Below, piece by piece: positions 1-11,314 of a stretch of DNA of 64,000 nucleotides (position 1 is the first letter of the stretch; each line of letters opens with the position of its first letter). Origin of the DNA: Albugo candida (taxonomy: Eukaryota; Oomycota; Peronosporomycetes; Albuginales). Location: contig JBDOQK010000016.1 in the NCBI GenBank assembly GCA_040437565.1, forward strand, positions 434,001 to 498,000. Reading direction: 5' to 3'. The notes beneath the pieces are model-generated. The model had not been told where the DNA came from and did no database searches. It saw only the letters and a program-made list of their open reading frames with translations. The translations under genes were made by a program, and so were the position numbers.

Positions 1-839
1 ACTACGCTTAGTATGAGTTTCCTCAGTTTGATCGGCCTCTCTTCCCACCAGCACGGTACCAAATGTTCATCATGATGCAGCTTGTCGCATTACTGAGTCG
101 TGTTGGCATTATAAGATTTATCGGCGAGAATGCTGTCGATACTCTTTTTGAGGACATTTTGCAGCTGATTGCTCGTATCCTTGCAAAACTCCGCTTCAGG
201 CTTTTTATCCCATTGTGCTTTCTTTTCTACTCCGCGTAGCTCGTTGGATACTCACCTCTTCTATCAGATATCCATGATAATAATGCCGTGTAAGATCAGG
301 AAATCTTCCCGAACTAGTGGCAAACACTTTGCCATACATTGAATGTCATGAGGATTCTTGATTCATAGCGTTTCCTTTCTGCATGTTCATCGTGCACGAA
401 TCTAAACACTCACTTGGTTGCCCGCCGCCTTCGTGTCTTTTTTTTTCGTAGAATCACTAAGAGCGTTAAATTTTCCTTGGGATAGATTTGCCAGCCCGGG
501 AAGCATCGTAATTAATCGGTAAGCAAAATCGATTCAGTATCCATCTGTTCAACGCCATGTTCGTCTAATTGCATAATAAATGCTCATAAATATAATATCC
601 TGTTCATCAGTATGATGACATTAAACATCTTCCCCTCAATCAAACAATGTGAACATTAAAATTTTGTGGCTTTGGATGTGAGCTGAGCGAGTCAGCTTCA
701 CACCCATCGGATCCGTGTTGATACGATATACTTGACATCATGTCGTGATTAAAAACGTAAACAAAACACTCGCATTCCGTTGATGTTGGGTACACATTCA
801 AAAGGTCTGGCTTACAGCAAACGGTAAACATACGGCTTT

Positions 840-1011
840 ACCGGTACTTTCCAAGCATAATAACAAATCATCCACNNNNNNNNNNNNNNNNNNNNNNNNN
901 NNNNNNNNNNNNNNNNNNNNNNNNNNNNNNNNNNNNNNNNNNNNNNNNNNNNNNNNNNNNNNNNNNNNNNNNNNNACCGGTACTTTCCAAGCATAATAAC
1001 AAATCATCCAC
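840..1011. repeat. unmerged contig overlap around N gap 876-975
   Basis: The 36 bp before the gap (840-875) are identical to the 36 bp after it (976-1011). This is an assembly artefact: two contig ends overlap and were scaffolded with 100 Ns instead of being merged. Confidence 0.9.
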
Positions 1012-1237
1012 TACACCTTAATGCTGCTCATTTTTGCTACCTGTAAATGTCCAAGCCATTTATGCCGTATACTTGCTTCCTCTTGTTTGTCGTGCACATG
1101 TCAGATTGACGGTTAGAACTTCATTGCATAAATGGATGAACACTTTGTCTACTCTTGAGTTGCCCGATCAAACTACTCTGTACGCTGTAAGTAAATTCCT
1201 CTAGTGAACTTGAGAGCACAGAGTACTGTGTAATTAA

Positions 1238-1881
1238 TCCTGTCGTAGACACAAATTACGCTGCAAGTCGCATCAAATTCGAACTCGGAAGAAGTACTTG
1301 GGTATTTTCAAGATTTCACATCGAGATGATCCGATCGACTTCAAAAGTATGACCATTTGCTGGGTGAGACTAGTGAAAGATATTCTACCGCTAGCATAAT
1401 TTACCAAAGCCAGATAAAGGGAATTGCTATTTCCACCCACCACGTGACATTCTGAATAATCCGATTACGGCGTTATTTTCACTCACCTTTTTATGTAAGG
1501 GGCACTTCTNNNNNNNNNNNNNNNNNNNNNNNNNNNNNNNNNNNNNNNNNNNNNNNNNNNNNNNNNNNNNNNNNNNNNNNNNNNNNNNNNNNNNNNNNNN
1601 NNNNNNNNNTCCTGTCGTAGACACAAATTACGCTGCAAGTCGCATCAAATTCGAACTCGGAAGAAGTACTTGGGTATTTTCAAGATTTCACATCGAGATG
1701 ATCCGATCGACTTCAAAAGTATGACCATTTGCTGGGTGAGACTAGTGAAAGATATTCTACCGCTAGCATAATTTACCAAAGCCAGATAAAGGGAATTGCT
1801 ATTTCCACCCACCACGTGACATTCTGAATAATCCGATTACGGCGTTATTTTCACTCACCTTTTTATGTAAGGGGCACTTCT
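1238..1881. repeat. unmerged contig overlap around N gap 1510-1609
   Basis: The 272 bp at 1238-1509 recur at 1610-1881, directly on either side of a 100-N gap. This is best read as one sequence shown twice. Confidence 0.9.
1411..1490 (-). repeat. inverted copy of the CCAAT/CACGTG repeat
   Basis: The reverse complement of this stretch aligns over about 70 bp with 2689-2765. Shared blocks include GCCGTAATC, CACGTGGTGGG and GGAAATAGCAATTC. The copy at 1782-1861 is the artefactual second copy of this one. Confidence 0.65.
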
Positions 1882-2580
1882 CTCAGAAGTATTGATTGGT
1901 AGACCCACCCTGGATGCATATAATCTGCCAGAACGGCCTGTCTCCAAGAGTATTGAAAATCGGCTATCCGTGTCGCATCGGTACGAGATAATATAGAGTA
2001 CCCTTTACAGTACAAACAATTCCGCTGGTAGAAAGCTTTCGCAAATGTGCACTCGATTGCACCACAGGGCACTTCGAAATCGGGCGATGCATACAAATGG
2101 TATAGCGGTATAAAGATGCCAACTCCACTGGAAACAGCTACGTGCAACATTTAGAAACGATAGCCAATCCCATAACACTACAACCGCAGGGCGTCTGTGC
2201 GCTTGAGAACCGGCTTAAACAAGTTACAAATGTATTTACAAGTTATTTTGATTTTTGCTCGTGTTAAAAGGTATACGGCAAAGATCGTTGTCCTTATCAG
2301 TCCATTTCTCAGACCAAACTGAACGTACTTTCAACTTCCAAAGACTTTCTCGCAAGATGTAGTTTTCAGACGACAGATGATGGCGATCCGTGAATGCGTA
2401 CTTGTACCGTGTCGTTCGCGAACATGCTTTTCATTGTACCGTGTTGTTCGCAAATAGGAAATGAAAAGCATGAGAAAGTTGGCTGATCTAGAATTGGGAT
2501 TATGGAAAGGTGTGCAACTATGAGTTCTGATGCCTTCAATCGACATGCAGGACTTTGAAACTGTAGCCGTATCTTGAAAC

Positions 2581-2765
2581 AGCGGGTGGAAACATCGCAG
2601 TAGTCTGATTGGTCAGAAAGTCACGTGGTGGGTAAAGCCGCAATTTGATTGGTCAGAAAGTCACGTGGTGAGTGGAAATAGTAAAAAAAGTTGGGTGGAA
2701 ATAATGCCGTAATCTGGGGGTCAGAAAGCCACGTGGTGGGCGGAAATAGCAATTCTTCAGATAAA
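2581..2765 (+). repeat. three tandem units with CCAAT-box and CACGTG motifs
   Basis: Three imperfect units of about 40-55 bp follow one another. Each carries GTCAGAAAG followed by CACGTGGTG, and two of them carry GATTGG (a reverse CCAAT box) just upstream, at 2608-2613 and 2647-2652. The third unit extends into GCGGAAATAGCAATTC and matches the inverted copy at 1411-1490. It could be a dispersed repeat, the end of a small non-autonomous element, or a regulatory array; the sequence alone does not decide. Confidence 0.6.
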
Positions 2766-2956
2766 ACCCATGATTTCTCTCTGTCTGATTGGCGTTTAAT
2801 GTAGTGCTGCTTTGTCGCTTAACACGAGGACGTAGCTAGCTACAGTATAAGTTCGAAAATGTGTAAACACGGTTGGACAGGCCACATTTTCTCGAACTTC
2901 GGGTCAGATCATTTCTAATTTGTTACTGTAAATAGCTATTAGTTCACGCAGCAATT

Positions 2957-3205
2957 ATGACACAAGCTCGTGGAAGCCATTCGAACCACGCCCACATTCG
3001 CAGTCTGAATTTAGCGGCACAACAAAATGCAGTACCAGACGAATCGTGCTCTGTGATTCGTGAAGATATTGTTACAGTCGAAGAAATTGGAATAAAGCCA
3101 GCCGCAGCTACCACCGACCCTCCAGCCACCACCAAATCGAATCAGCAGTGTCCGGTCATTCCAAGCACGTCAAATGGCGACGAAGGATGTGCTGGCAAAC
3201 AGTGA
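2957..3205 (+). pseudogene. short ORF related to the N-terminus of the 7434 gene, probably decayed
   Basis: An ATG frame of 82 codons. Its first 24 residues (MTQARGSHSNHAHIRSLNLA and following) align with the start of the coiled-coil protein at 7434 (MTGTKGSRTQHAKVRCVNTA and following), and the bases around both ATGs (CAGCAAT then ATGACA) are alike. Just after the stop, another frame reads QYKQRMRKKLLILN (about 3220-3261), which resembles the basic block KRSYKKKLDKI of the 7434 protein. The simplest reading is a diverged paralogue broken by a frame change. An unrecognised intron is possible but I found no convincing splice pair. No downstream counterpart of exons 2-3 is visible. Confidence 0.4.
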
Positions 3206-4175
3206 ATCAAAAAAGTCTCGTTTAACGAGCAGTACAAGCAGAGAATGAGAAAGAAACTGCTCATCTTAAACATAAAACAATATAAGAGCTGCATTCGTAC
3301 ACATTCTTTCTTCTTTTTATTTGACTGTCTACTTTACAGCAGTTTGACCAATCCAATCCGCCGCAAAATGAAATTTTAATATCTCGCACTCGAAATACAC
3401 AATCATTCAAAAAAAGGGCTGATACTCTTTGTATATTCTATTTCTTTTTGAAATGCCATAATCGATGTGACATACCCGGCTTGTTACCAGTGCGTAAAGG
3501 CGAGGGTCTAATGGGCAAGTTCTTATAGAGCCTTCAGCAACTACGGTGGAAAAATAGAAAAAGCCGTTTATGGCTTGAAGAAACATTTGCAGTTACTTAA
3601 CAAACTCATGAAGCTCTTACGAGTACAGCTATAAGATGTAACATCGATACAAGAGATTGCGGGAACGCAATTTGTTTTCCAACAATCAGAATTTTCATTT
3701 CTACTTCCAGCCTTTTTCGCGCTAAGAAATCTTATGTTTGTACAGAAACGTGCTCGATCAACTTAAGATATTGATTTCAGCTTCGTGATGTTAAGTAGAC
3801 ATATTGTGCCCCATTCAGCGCGGGATTAGAGCATCTGCAAGCTTTTTCAGATAGAGCTTGAGCTACCTTTTCTAGTTTGTTATTACTTCAAACAATTCTG
3901 AACTTTTTGTCGCAAAGTGCGATTCAAGGATGGGAGAGAGAATACTTTCTAATCTCTCAGAATTGCACCTTTTTGAAAAGCATGACTCGATTTACGTTGC
4001 AGGATGTCAGGTAACTAAATTATGATGCCATTGAAATGGACAAAAACATACTCTCTTTCGTCATCCATTTGCACCATTGATACGTAATCCCCCACAAATA
4101 GTTTAAATGCGCAAACCGGTTTCTATGTGCGATGTTTGAAATAAAAGCTGTCCTTCGTTCGCAATCAGTGAAACA
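3206..4175. other. no gene seen
   Basis: Apart from the possible remnant at about 3220-3261, frames are short and nothing is recognisable. Confidence 0.5.
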
Positions 4176-4397
4176 ATGGAAGCCAGGCGAGCTTATATGC
4201 GATGCACACTACTTATGGTGACTACTACCGCAATAACCTTTCCTTGCAAAGCCTATAACAAAAACAAATACGACAAAATGACTTATATTAATTACATTCA
4301 ACTACTCACACTCGATGACGTGCTGTTGAAGAGCAAAATCTATGATGACGTAATGAGGTCATCAATAACCTTCCAGCATTTGACTCCAATGACGTAA
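4176..4397 (+). CDS. possible small secreted peptide (tentative)
   Basis: A 73-codon ATG frame. The N-terminus (MEARRAYMRC then TLLMVTTTAITFPC) has a basic start and a short hydrophobic stretch that could be a signal peptide. The remainder is Tyr/Lys/Asp-rich with no family resemblance and no RxLR motif. ATAAAAGC lies about 35 bp upstream. The 3' end runs through two of the three small inverted repeats described at 4344-4475, so the frame may be fortuitous. I cannot assign a function. Confidence 0.25.
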   Translation: MEARRAYMRCTLLMVTTTAITFPCKAYNKNKYDKMTYINYIQLLTLDDVLLKSKIYDDVMRSSITFQHLTPMT

Positions 4398-4475
4398 TGA
4401 GGTCATCCATGACAGTGATCGGGTTCCAATTGCACGCGTTGTCTGCATCATCTACAATGGCGTAATGAGGCCATT
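4344..4475. repeat. three small inverted repeats with a conserved loop
   Basis: Three copies share the core GTAATGAG flanked by complementary arms: GATGAC/GTCATC (4344-4363), ATGAC/GTCAT (4389-4406) and AATGGC/GCCATT (4456-4475). In the third copy both arms changed together (A to G on the left, T to C on the right), so pairing is kept while the 8-base loop is invariant. The first two also contain TGACGTAA, a bZIP/CRE-like site. Confidence 0.75.
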
Positions 4476-4486
4476 AGATGAATATG

Positions 4487-5568
4487 CTAAGTGCGAACCA
4501 GCTGCCACTCTTGATTGCGCCAATCTCCTTCTCGATTCTGCGTTCTTCTCAAAACAATCGCGTAGCTTTCACCTAGTCTTATCCGAAAGGCTTTTCTGTA
4601 AGGGTTGTGCGAGTCTTCATCTTCCAATTTAGAACCGCCAAATTGATCTTGTGCCTCGTTCCGATGCTTCACTTTCCTTACCAACGCTTGCGATAGATCT
4701 TGGTTGACTTTTTCGACTTCATGCACTTCGATCTCGTCGGTCCCACAGTCGACAAATGCGCCGTGTTGCCATATCTGTCCGTTTCCGTTGTCGCCGGTGG
4801 ACACTCCGCCGTATCGTTGACGCGGCTGAGTCGGTTTTTTAAGCTTTCCACAGTACACTCGAGCTGAAGTATCGTTTTCTTGGCATCTTCTAACTGGAAT
4901 GCTTTTGTTTCCAGATTTACCAGCAATTTCAAACTGAGAATTTCGAGTTCGCGCGCTTCAGTGGCGCACTTTTCATACGCATGTTGCATTTCCGTTGCCT
5001 TTTCCACCGCGTTGTCACGATTGTTTCCAGCCAGGCTTCAAGATCCACGAATCATATGTTGAGTCCGCTGATTTTATCTTTGCGTCTTCCAGCTAAGCTG
5101 ATTTTCATTCAATGAGCGCGAAAGCTGCTCGATTTCTTCTTGAGATGGTCGAGTTCGCTGAGACGCGGTCGCGTTACTGCTTGTCTCCATACCATGACTT
5201 TCTATAAAAGTGTGAAAACTACAACGTTTTTCCTCTCACCTTTTGAGTCGTTTGAGTCAGCAGCGCATCATTCCAGCGATAACGAGAACAGCCCGACCGA
5301 ACGCGACACGGAATACGACGACAAGAAACGTGACTCACATCACGGGTCGCAACGCGGTCGGGCTGTTCTCGTTGTCGCTGGAATGACGCCTGCTGAATTG
5401 GAAAAGCGGTTGGGTCGAACACTGTCGTTGTGGTGGCGTTGACGCTTCGGTCGGTGCCCGTATCGCATACCCGCCGCCGACACGCTTCAGAGTCGACGTT
5501 CTTGCGTTTCCACTTGCTCCATTTCTACGGAGCACGTTGGCCGTCGTAGATATTCTTCGTCGCTGCAT
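4487..5568 (-). pseudogene. decayed or mis-assembled coiled-coil gene
   Basis: The minus strand carries protein-like pieces in changing frames. A possible N-terminus begins at ATG 5568 (MQRRRISTTANVLRR). A helical piece follows at about 5185-5085 (SQEEIEQLSRSLNENQ). A heptad-rich coiled coil lies at 4996-4810 (LVNLETKAFQLEDAKKTILQ). A C-terminal frame over 4740-4487 contains EVEKVNQDLSQALVRKVKHR. One plausible intron (GTGAGAGG to TATAG, 5239-5202) is only 38 bp, below the local norm. Stops and frame changes between the pieces are not explained by clean introns, and an inverted duplication (5268-5386) sits inside. I cannot name a family. Confidence 0.4.
5268..5386. repeat. long inverted repeat inside the decayed coiled-coil gene
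   Basis: The 32-bp arms at 5268-5299 and 5355-5386 are reverse complements with one mismatch, separated by 55 bp. As a result the peptide SSDNENSPT is readable on both strands. It could form a hairpin; it may be an inverted local duplication or an assembly fold-back. Confidence 0.8.
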
Positions 5569-5625
5569 TTTCGGAAAAATAATTAGTGCTTCGTTTGAGT
5601 CAAAGAAACGAAAGAATACCGACAC

Positions 5626-7433
5626 ATATCGACCTCACCTTGCAAGTCTCTTAGCATGATTCTCGATGCTAATTCGAGACATTGTCGGTACGAAAAAGGC
5701 GGCGCTTTCCAAGCGATTGGAAGCGGAATCGACAGATGAGTTCAAATCGATGAGTATATCTCATTTCGAGTGTCTTTTGCAGTGATAAATTGATGCAAAG
5801 GACGCGCAAAATGAGATGTACTCATTGATAAGTGCAACTCATAATGTGGAAGAGCTATTTTTAGATCTCACGGCAACGTGTACCGTGAGATGCAAAAGTA
5901 GCTGCAGCCTGAATATGCGGGTGATATGGAACTTATAGTAGAAGTCTATCATTAGTCAATAATACAGATTCATAGATGAATAGTATTTATATTATGAAAA
6001 GCAACTTGACAGTCAGCGTAACACAGTTTCTTTAAAAAAGATTCGGTCTCCTGTACACTGATGGAAGCAACAAAAAATACACCAAAAGATGCATAGTGTC
6101 AAAGCAATCTCTACTCAAATGTAAGTATGCCATGCAGCAACAACGGGGGCGTTCTAAACTCCGCTGATCCCGGTTATGATTACCAGTCGCAACTCGCCGG
6201 TATATGAGCAGAGAAGCGGACCAACTGTATACGTACAGACTATTATCCGGGCTGACNNNNNNNNNNNNNNNNNNNNNNNNNNNNNNNNNNNNNNNNNNNN
6301 NNNNNNNNNNNNNNNNNNNNNNNNNNNNNNNNNNNNNNNNNNNNNNNNNNNNNNNNAAGCGATTGGAAGCGGAATCGACAGATGAGTTCAAATCGATGAG
6401 TATATCTCATTTCGAGTGTCTTTTGCAGTGATAAATTGATGCAAAGGACGCGCAAAATGAGATGTACTCATTGATAAGTGCAACTCATAATGTGGAAGAG
6501 CTATTTTTAGATCTCACGGCAACGTGTACCGTGAGATGCAAAAGTAGCTGCAGCCTGAATATGCGGGTGATATGGAACTTATAGTAGAAGTCTATCATTA
6601 GTCAATAATACAGATTCATAGATGAATAGTATTTATATTATGAAAAGCAACTTGACAGTCAGCGTAACACAGTTTCTTTAAAAAAGATTCGGTCTCCTGT
6701 ACACTGATGGAAGCAACAAAAAATACACCAAAAGATGCATAGTGTCAAAGCAATCTCTACTCAAATGTAAGTATGCCATGCAGCAACAACGGGGGCGTTC
6801 TAAACTCCGCTGATCCCGGTTATGATTACCAGTCGCAACTCGCCGGTATATGAGCAGAGAAGCGGACCAACTGTATACGTACAGACTATTATCCGGGCTG
6901 ACAACGTCAATCACATGAAGAACCCTCACGGTATCGGTCACCACATCGATCACGGCGATCTCTGGTTACAAAGGTGTGCGCGATTGAACTCAGCATCTAC
7001 TATTAGACATGAGTGAAGGACGAGATAGCTTTTGGATCGGCAGTAGCAAGAAGGGAGCCACTCGCATTCGCGAATTCCGGAAATTTGATGCTCGCTTGTC
7101 TATCCTTTTCATCCAATTCACGAGAGAACAGGGCATGAGAACGATGCATGCTCTCATGTGCTGAGCACATCGGAGCTCCAAAAGCTGACATCACTGGACC
7201 GTTAGACAGGGATATGTATAAGCTAGTCGATGGCTACTGCCTAAATGTAAATGTGTGCTTCATGTCAGCGTGCCTCTATTGAAGGATCTGTGCAATAATG
7301 TGGAAAAAGCTGAGAAGGCAACTAGAGTCGACTTATTTATAAGAGGCTTGTAATCTGTGCGGCTTCGTTCATTCACACTGTAGAACCTGATTAACATCAC
7401 GGTAATTACAAATCTTGGCAGAACCCAGCAATA
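5626..7433. other. no supported gene; mostly a repeated contig end
   Basis: The stretch 5711-6256 recurs at 6357-6902. A 91-codon minus frame (6953-6678) and fragments on the plus strand show no motif and no family resemblance. Confidence 0.5.
5711..6902. repeat. unmerged contig overlap around N gap 6257-6356
   Basis: The 546 bp at 5711-6256 recur at 6357-6902, immediately either side of the gap. Read as one sequence shown twice. Confidence 0.9.
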
Positions 7434-8754
7434 ATGACAGGGACAAAAGGAAGCCGAACGCAGCATGCCAAGGTTCGCTGTGTCAATACTGCGTCTCAAC
7501 AAAATGATGGTACGAGTATGTTTACTCGCAAACCTTCTGTGGAAAAAAAATCGATGCAGAAAATCAAAGGAGAATCAATAAATTCAACTGGCTCAATAGC
7601 AATCGACATACAACATCCATATCTCGCTTTCATTCAAAAGCGAAAGCGATCCTATAAGAAGAAACTGGATAAAATAATTACCTTAGAGGCTGCATGTGCC
7701 GATGGGAAGGTTTGATTTAGCGATATAGCTTATCATTCCATGGTAGCTCATCTCCATGTAGGTGCTCAATGAGCAGCAAAAAGAGCTGGTTTCGGGTAAG
7801 CCGATGCTAGAGCGGCTTCTGCTGGAACTCGACATGGTTCGGGATCAATTCATTGAGCTGGAAACAGACAAGGTATTGTGACATTTTAGTTCATGATCGA
7901 CTGTGACTAATTATGTAAATTCCGTATTCTAGCATCCGATATACGATCTCGAGTCGCCGAAAATTTTGGACAGAGACCCTATCGATCCACCTATACGAAC
8001 AGCTGATAGCACCGTAAGAGATGAGCATCATGCAATTGAAGATTTGCTCGAGGTTCTTCATATTGTGGACTCATATCGAGGTCTTCAGCAGAACATCCCA
8101 ACAGTGTTAGACTACTATTCCCAGGTGCTGCTGGGAAAAACACGTCCACCAGCAGAGCTCAGCTTCGAAGAGAATCTGGCGGAAAGTGTTGATGTTGCAT
8201 TGAGATATGCGCAAAAAAGCGATATGGTGTTTGCATGTGATACGACATACGCGCAATTGAATGGAATCGTTACGCAGCTTGCAAGTGCAAGGAAGCCACA
8301 AGACGAACGTTTGATGAAAAATAAACCGGGTGAAGTCAGTCCCTTGGTTTCAAAGCATGCAATTGTATCCAACTCAGGGTCAAATGAGCATCCGATATCG
8401 AATGGCTCACTCTGTTTGAACCGGAAAAGCCCTGCAAAGTCGACGATAGATGATAAAGTGGCATGCATCAATTTCTTCACTGACTCAACAATAAATGATG
8501 ATATTGTCGGAGAGGCAGCATTGAAGAAGGAGGAGCAAGAACCATCACCTATCATCGACATGGAAAATATTTCGGAGGCACCTTCGCTATCATTTGCCGA
8601 GGCTGCCGCTCGCAAACCTTCAGCAGGAAAATGGAATAGAATTGGTGCTGTTACGGAGGAGAAATCTAAAATGATATGCTCCAGAATTGTGGAGCAGAAT
8701 CGTCCGAACCACCGTCGGCGATATCAAGCTCGACCAAAACAAAACAGCCACTAA
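7434..8754 (+). CDS. unknown coiled-coil protein, three exons
   Basis: The exons are 7434-7709, 7762-7872 and 7933-8754, joined by phase-0 GT-AG introns of 52 and 60 bp, giving 402 aa. I do not recognise the family. The first 60 residues are Ser/Thr/Lys-rich. A strongly basic block (KRKRSYKKKLDKI, residues about 69-81) leads into a charged amphipathic helix across exon 2 (MLERLLLELDMVRDQFIELE). The remainder is hydrophilic, with an Ala-rich patch (SFAEAAARKPSAGKW) and an Arg-rich tail (RPNHRRRYQARPK). There is no signal peptide or membrane segment, so a nuclear or cytosolic role is likely by inference. The N-terminal 24 residues have a relative at 2957. The 3' part appears again at 9536-10137 only because of an assembly overlap. 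Confidence 0.7.
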
Positions 8755-10818
8755 CATCTTTTCATATGGACGATGCTGGAAATCAAAAAGGTCGCCCTCA
8801 CGTGTCTCACTCAATCACAACCGCGAGTTGGAGTCCAAAAATTCTAGTACGATCCAGCGCGAGACAACACATTGACACTTGTCATTTTGTCTGTTAATAG
8901 AAAACATAATTTCGGGTTCTTCCTTTATTCAGTTGACTCATACGACAGAGCTCTCTTTGATGTTATTAAATTAGATGCTACCACACCAGTCCGTATCGCG
9001 AATTTATTGAAGGGAACTCAGCAGGCATGAATTTTATTGGCTCCACACGCCATACATTGGAGTAATATATCGATGTATACTCCATTTCAAGCGCTATTGT
9101 ACAGTACTAAAAATCTCAATTTTACTCGTAGCTGTTTCCGTTGTGAGAATTTCAGGATACTGCTAGAAAATATCACGTGTGTACAGAATGAGTAGGAAAT
9201 TCACTCACGTGTTCAGAGGGCGAATGTCCAACGTGTGAGGAGCCACGTAGAAATTTCTTTTTCGATTCGTGATACACTAAAGCCTGACTTATCCATGCGG
9301 TCAACACATGTTCGCAGCATTGGAATAATATACACCACATTAGTAGCCTGCAGTGTTGCCTCCATGCTCCACAGATTTTATCAAGACTCAGCGAGTCAGC
9401 AAGGTACTCGATCGATCAGCCAACGAGCTTTCAACNNNNNNNNNNNNNNNNNNNNNNNNNNNNNNNNNNNNNNNNNNNNNNNNNNNNNNNNNNNNNNNNN
9501 NNNNNNNNNNNNNNNNNNNNNNNNNNNNNNNNNNNCAGAGCTCAGCTTCGAAGAGAATCTGGCGGAAAGTGTTGATGTTGCATTGAGATATGCGCAAAAA
9601 AGCGATATGGTGTTTGCATGTGATACGACATACGCGCAATTGAATGGAATCGTTACGCAGCTTGCAAGTGCAAGGAAGCCACAAGACGAACGTTTGATGA
9701 AAAATAAACCGGGTGAAGTCAGTCCCTTGGTTTCAAAGCATGCAATTGTATCCAACTCAGGGTCAAATGAGCATCCGATATCGAATGGCTCACTCTGTTT
9801 GAACCGGAAAAGCCCTGCAAAGTCGACGATAGATGATAAAGTGGCATGCATCAATTTCTTCACTGACTCAACAATAAATGATGATATTGTCGGAGAGGCA
9901 GCATTGAAGAAGGAGGAGCAAGAACCATCACCTATCATCGACATGGAAAATATTTCGGAGGCACCTTCGCTATCATTTGCCGAGGCTGCCGCTCGCAAAC
10001 CTTCAGCAGGAAAATGGAATAGAATTGGTGCTGTTACGGAGGAGAAATCTAAAATGATATGCTCCAGAATTGTGGAGCAGAATCGTCCGAACCACCGTCG
10101 GCGATATCAAGCTCGACCAAAACAAAACAGCCACTAACATCTTTTCATATGGACGATGCTGGAAATCAAAAAGGTCGCCCTCACGTGTCTCACTCAATCA
10201 CAACCGCGAGTTGGAGTCCAAAAATTCTAGTACGATCCAGCGCGAGACAACACATTGACACTTGTCATTTTGTCTGTTAATAGAAAACATAATTTCGGGT
10301 TCTTCCTTTATTCAGTTGACTCATACGACAGAGCTCTCTTTGATGTTATTAAATTAGATGCTACCACACCAGTCCGTATCGCGAATTTATTGAAGGGAAC
10401 TCAGCAGGCATGAATTTTATTGGCTCCACACGCCATACATTGGAGTAATATATCGATGTATACTCCATTTCAAGCGCTATTGTACAGTACTAAAAATCTC
10501 AATTTTACTCGTAGCTGTTTCCGTTGTGAGAATTTCAGGATACTGCTAGAAAATATCACGTGTGTACAGAATGAGTAGGAAATTCACTCACGTGTTCAGA
10601 GGGCGAATGTCCAACGTGTGAGGAGCCACGTAGAAATTTCTTTTTCGATTCGTGATACACTAAAGCCTGACTTATCCATGCGGTCAACACATGTTCGCAG
10701 CATTGGAATAATATACACCACATTAGTAGCCTGCAGTGTTGCCTCCATGCTCCACAGATTTTATCAAGACTCAGCGAGTCAGCAAGGTACTCGATCGATC
10801 AGCCAACGAGCTTTCAAC
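8153..10818. repeat. unmerged contig overlap around N gap 9436-9535
   Basis: The 1283 bp at 8153-9435 recur at 9536-10818. The second copy contains the last part of the coiled-coil gene without its start. A 300-codon frame spanning the gap (9235-10137) is an artefact of this layout. Confidence 0.92.
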
Positions 10819-11314
10819 AGGATTGTAATCAAGTGGTCTTATTGCACCAATTCGGCACTGTCAAATCATCAAACATACCTTGTGGTCGTGGTGGTATTCT
10901 GACAAACTTGACGTCTATGACTGCGATACACCTTATTACATATATAGCACCATGACAATGACGTTTGCTGCTTGCTACTCTGTATGCCTCTCCATATAGC
11001 AGTACGCCAAATTCGGACTGCTTTTCACAAAGAATTACCACCGGCAAGTAGCTTCATTGCATTCTCCGCTTTGCACATATTTGTTCTCGTATGCGCATAT
11101 GGTCAACGCATACAGATGAGTCTCATCTGATCGATACGACCGACATGCTGATCTAAATTCGATCCTATAAAGACATCAACAACCGAATAAGATCCATTGT
11201 GTGGGGCTAGTGACCGTCATGTCATGTGAGGTTTATTACTGAGAGCTTAATTTTGAGGTAATGCTGCATTATAAAGTTTCGAAGAACATGTACAAGCTCA
11301 TTTGACATGTGCTA
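8755..11314. other. intergenic, no supported gene
   Basis: Downstream of the coiled-coil gene (partly shown twice because of the overlap) and up to the bromodomain gene I see only short frames without motifs. Confidence 0.55.

Larger units (their letters stand above)
1..2580. other. gene-poor stretch, no supported gene
   Basis: I see no gene that I can support here. Reading frames are short and interrupted. The longest is a 95-codon ATG frame on the minus strand (2150-1863) with no recognised motif. The stretch contains two N gaps, both flanked by repeated contig ends. It also has a small inverted repeat, CATGCTTTTCATT at 2423-2435 and its exact complement at 2460-2472, next to two copies of TTGTACCGTGTYGTTCGC. 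Confidence 0.5.

Noticed and set aside
5140-5442. A 100-codon plus-strand frame with SSDNENSPTERDTEYDDKKR
   Set aside because: It owes its protein-like look to the inverted repeat mirroring the minus-strand coding piece.
9235-10137. A 300-codon frame spanning the N gap 9436-9535
   Set aside because: It starts at a GTG and joins downstream intergenic sequence to the 3' part of the coiled-coil gene across an artefactual gap.
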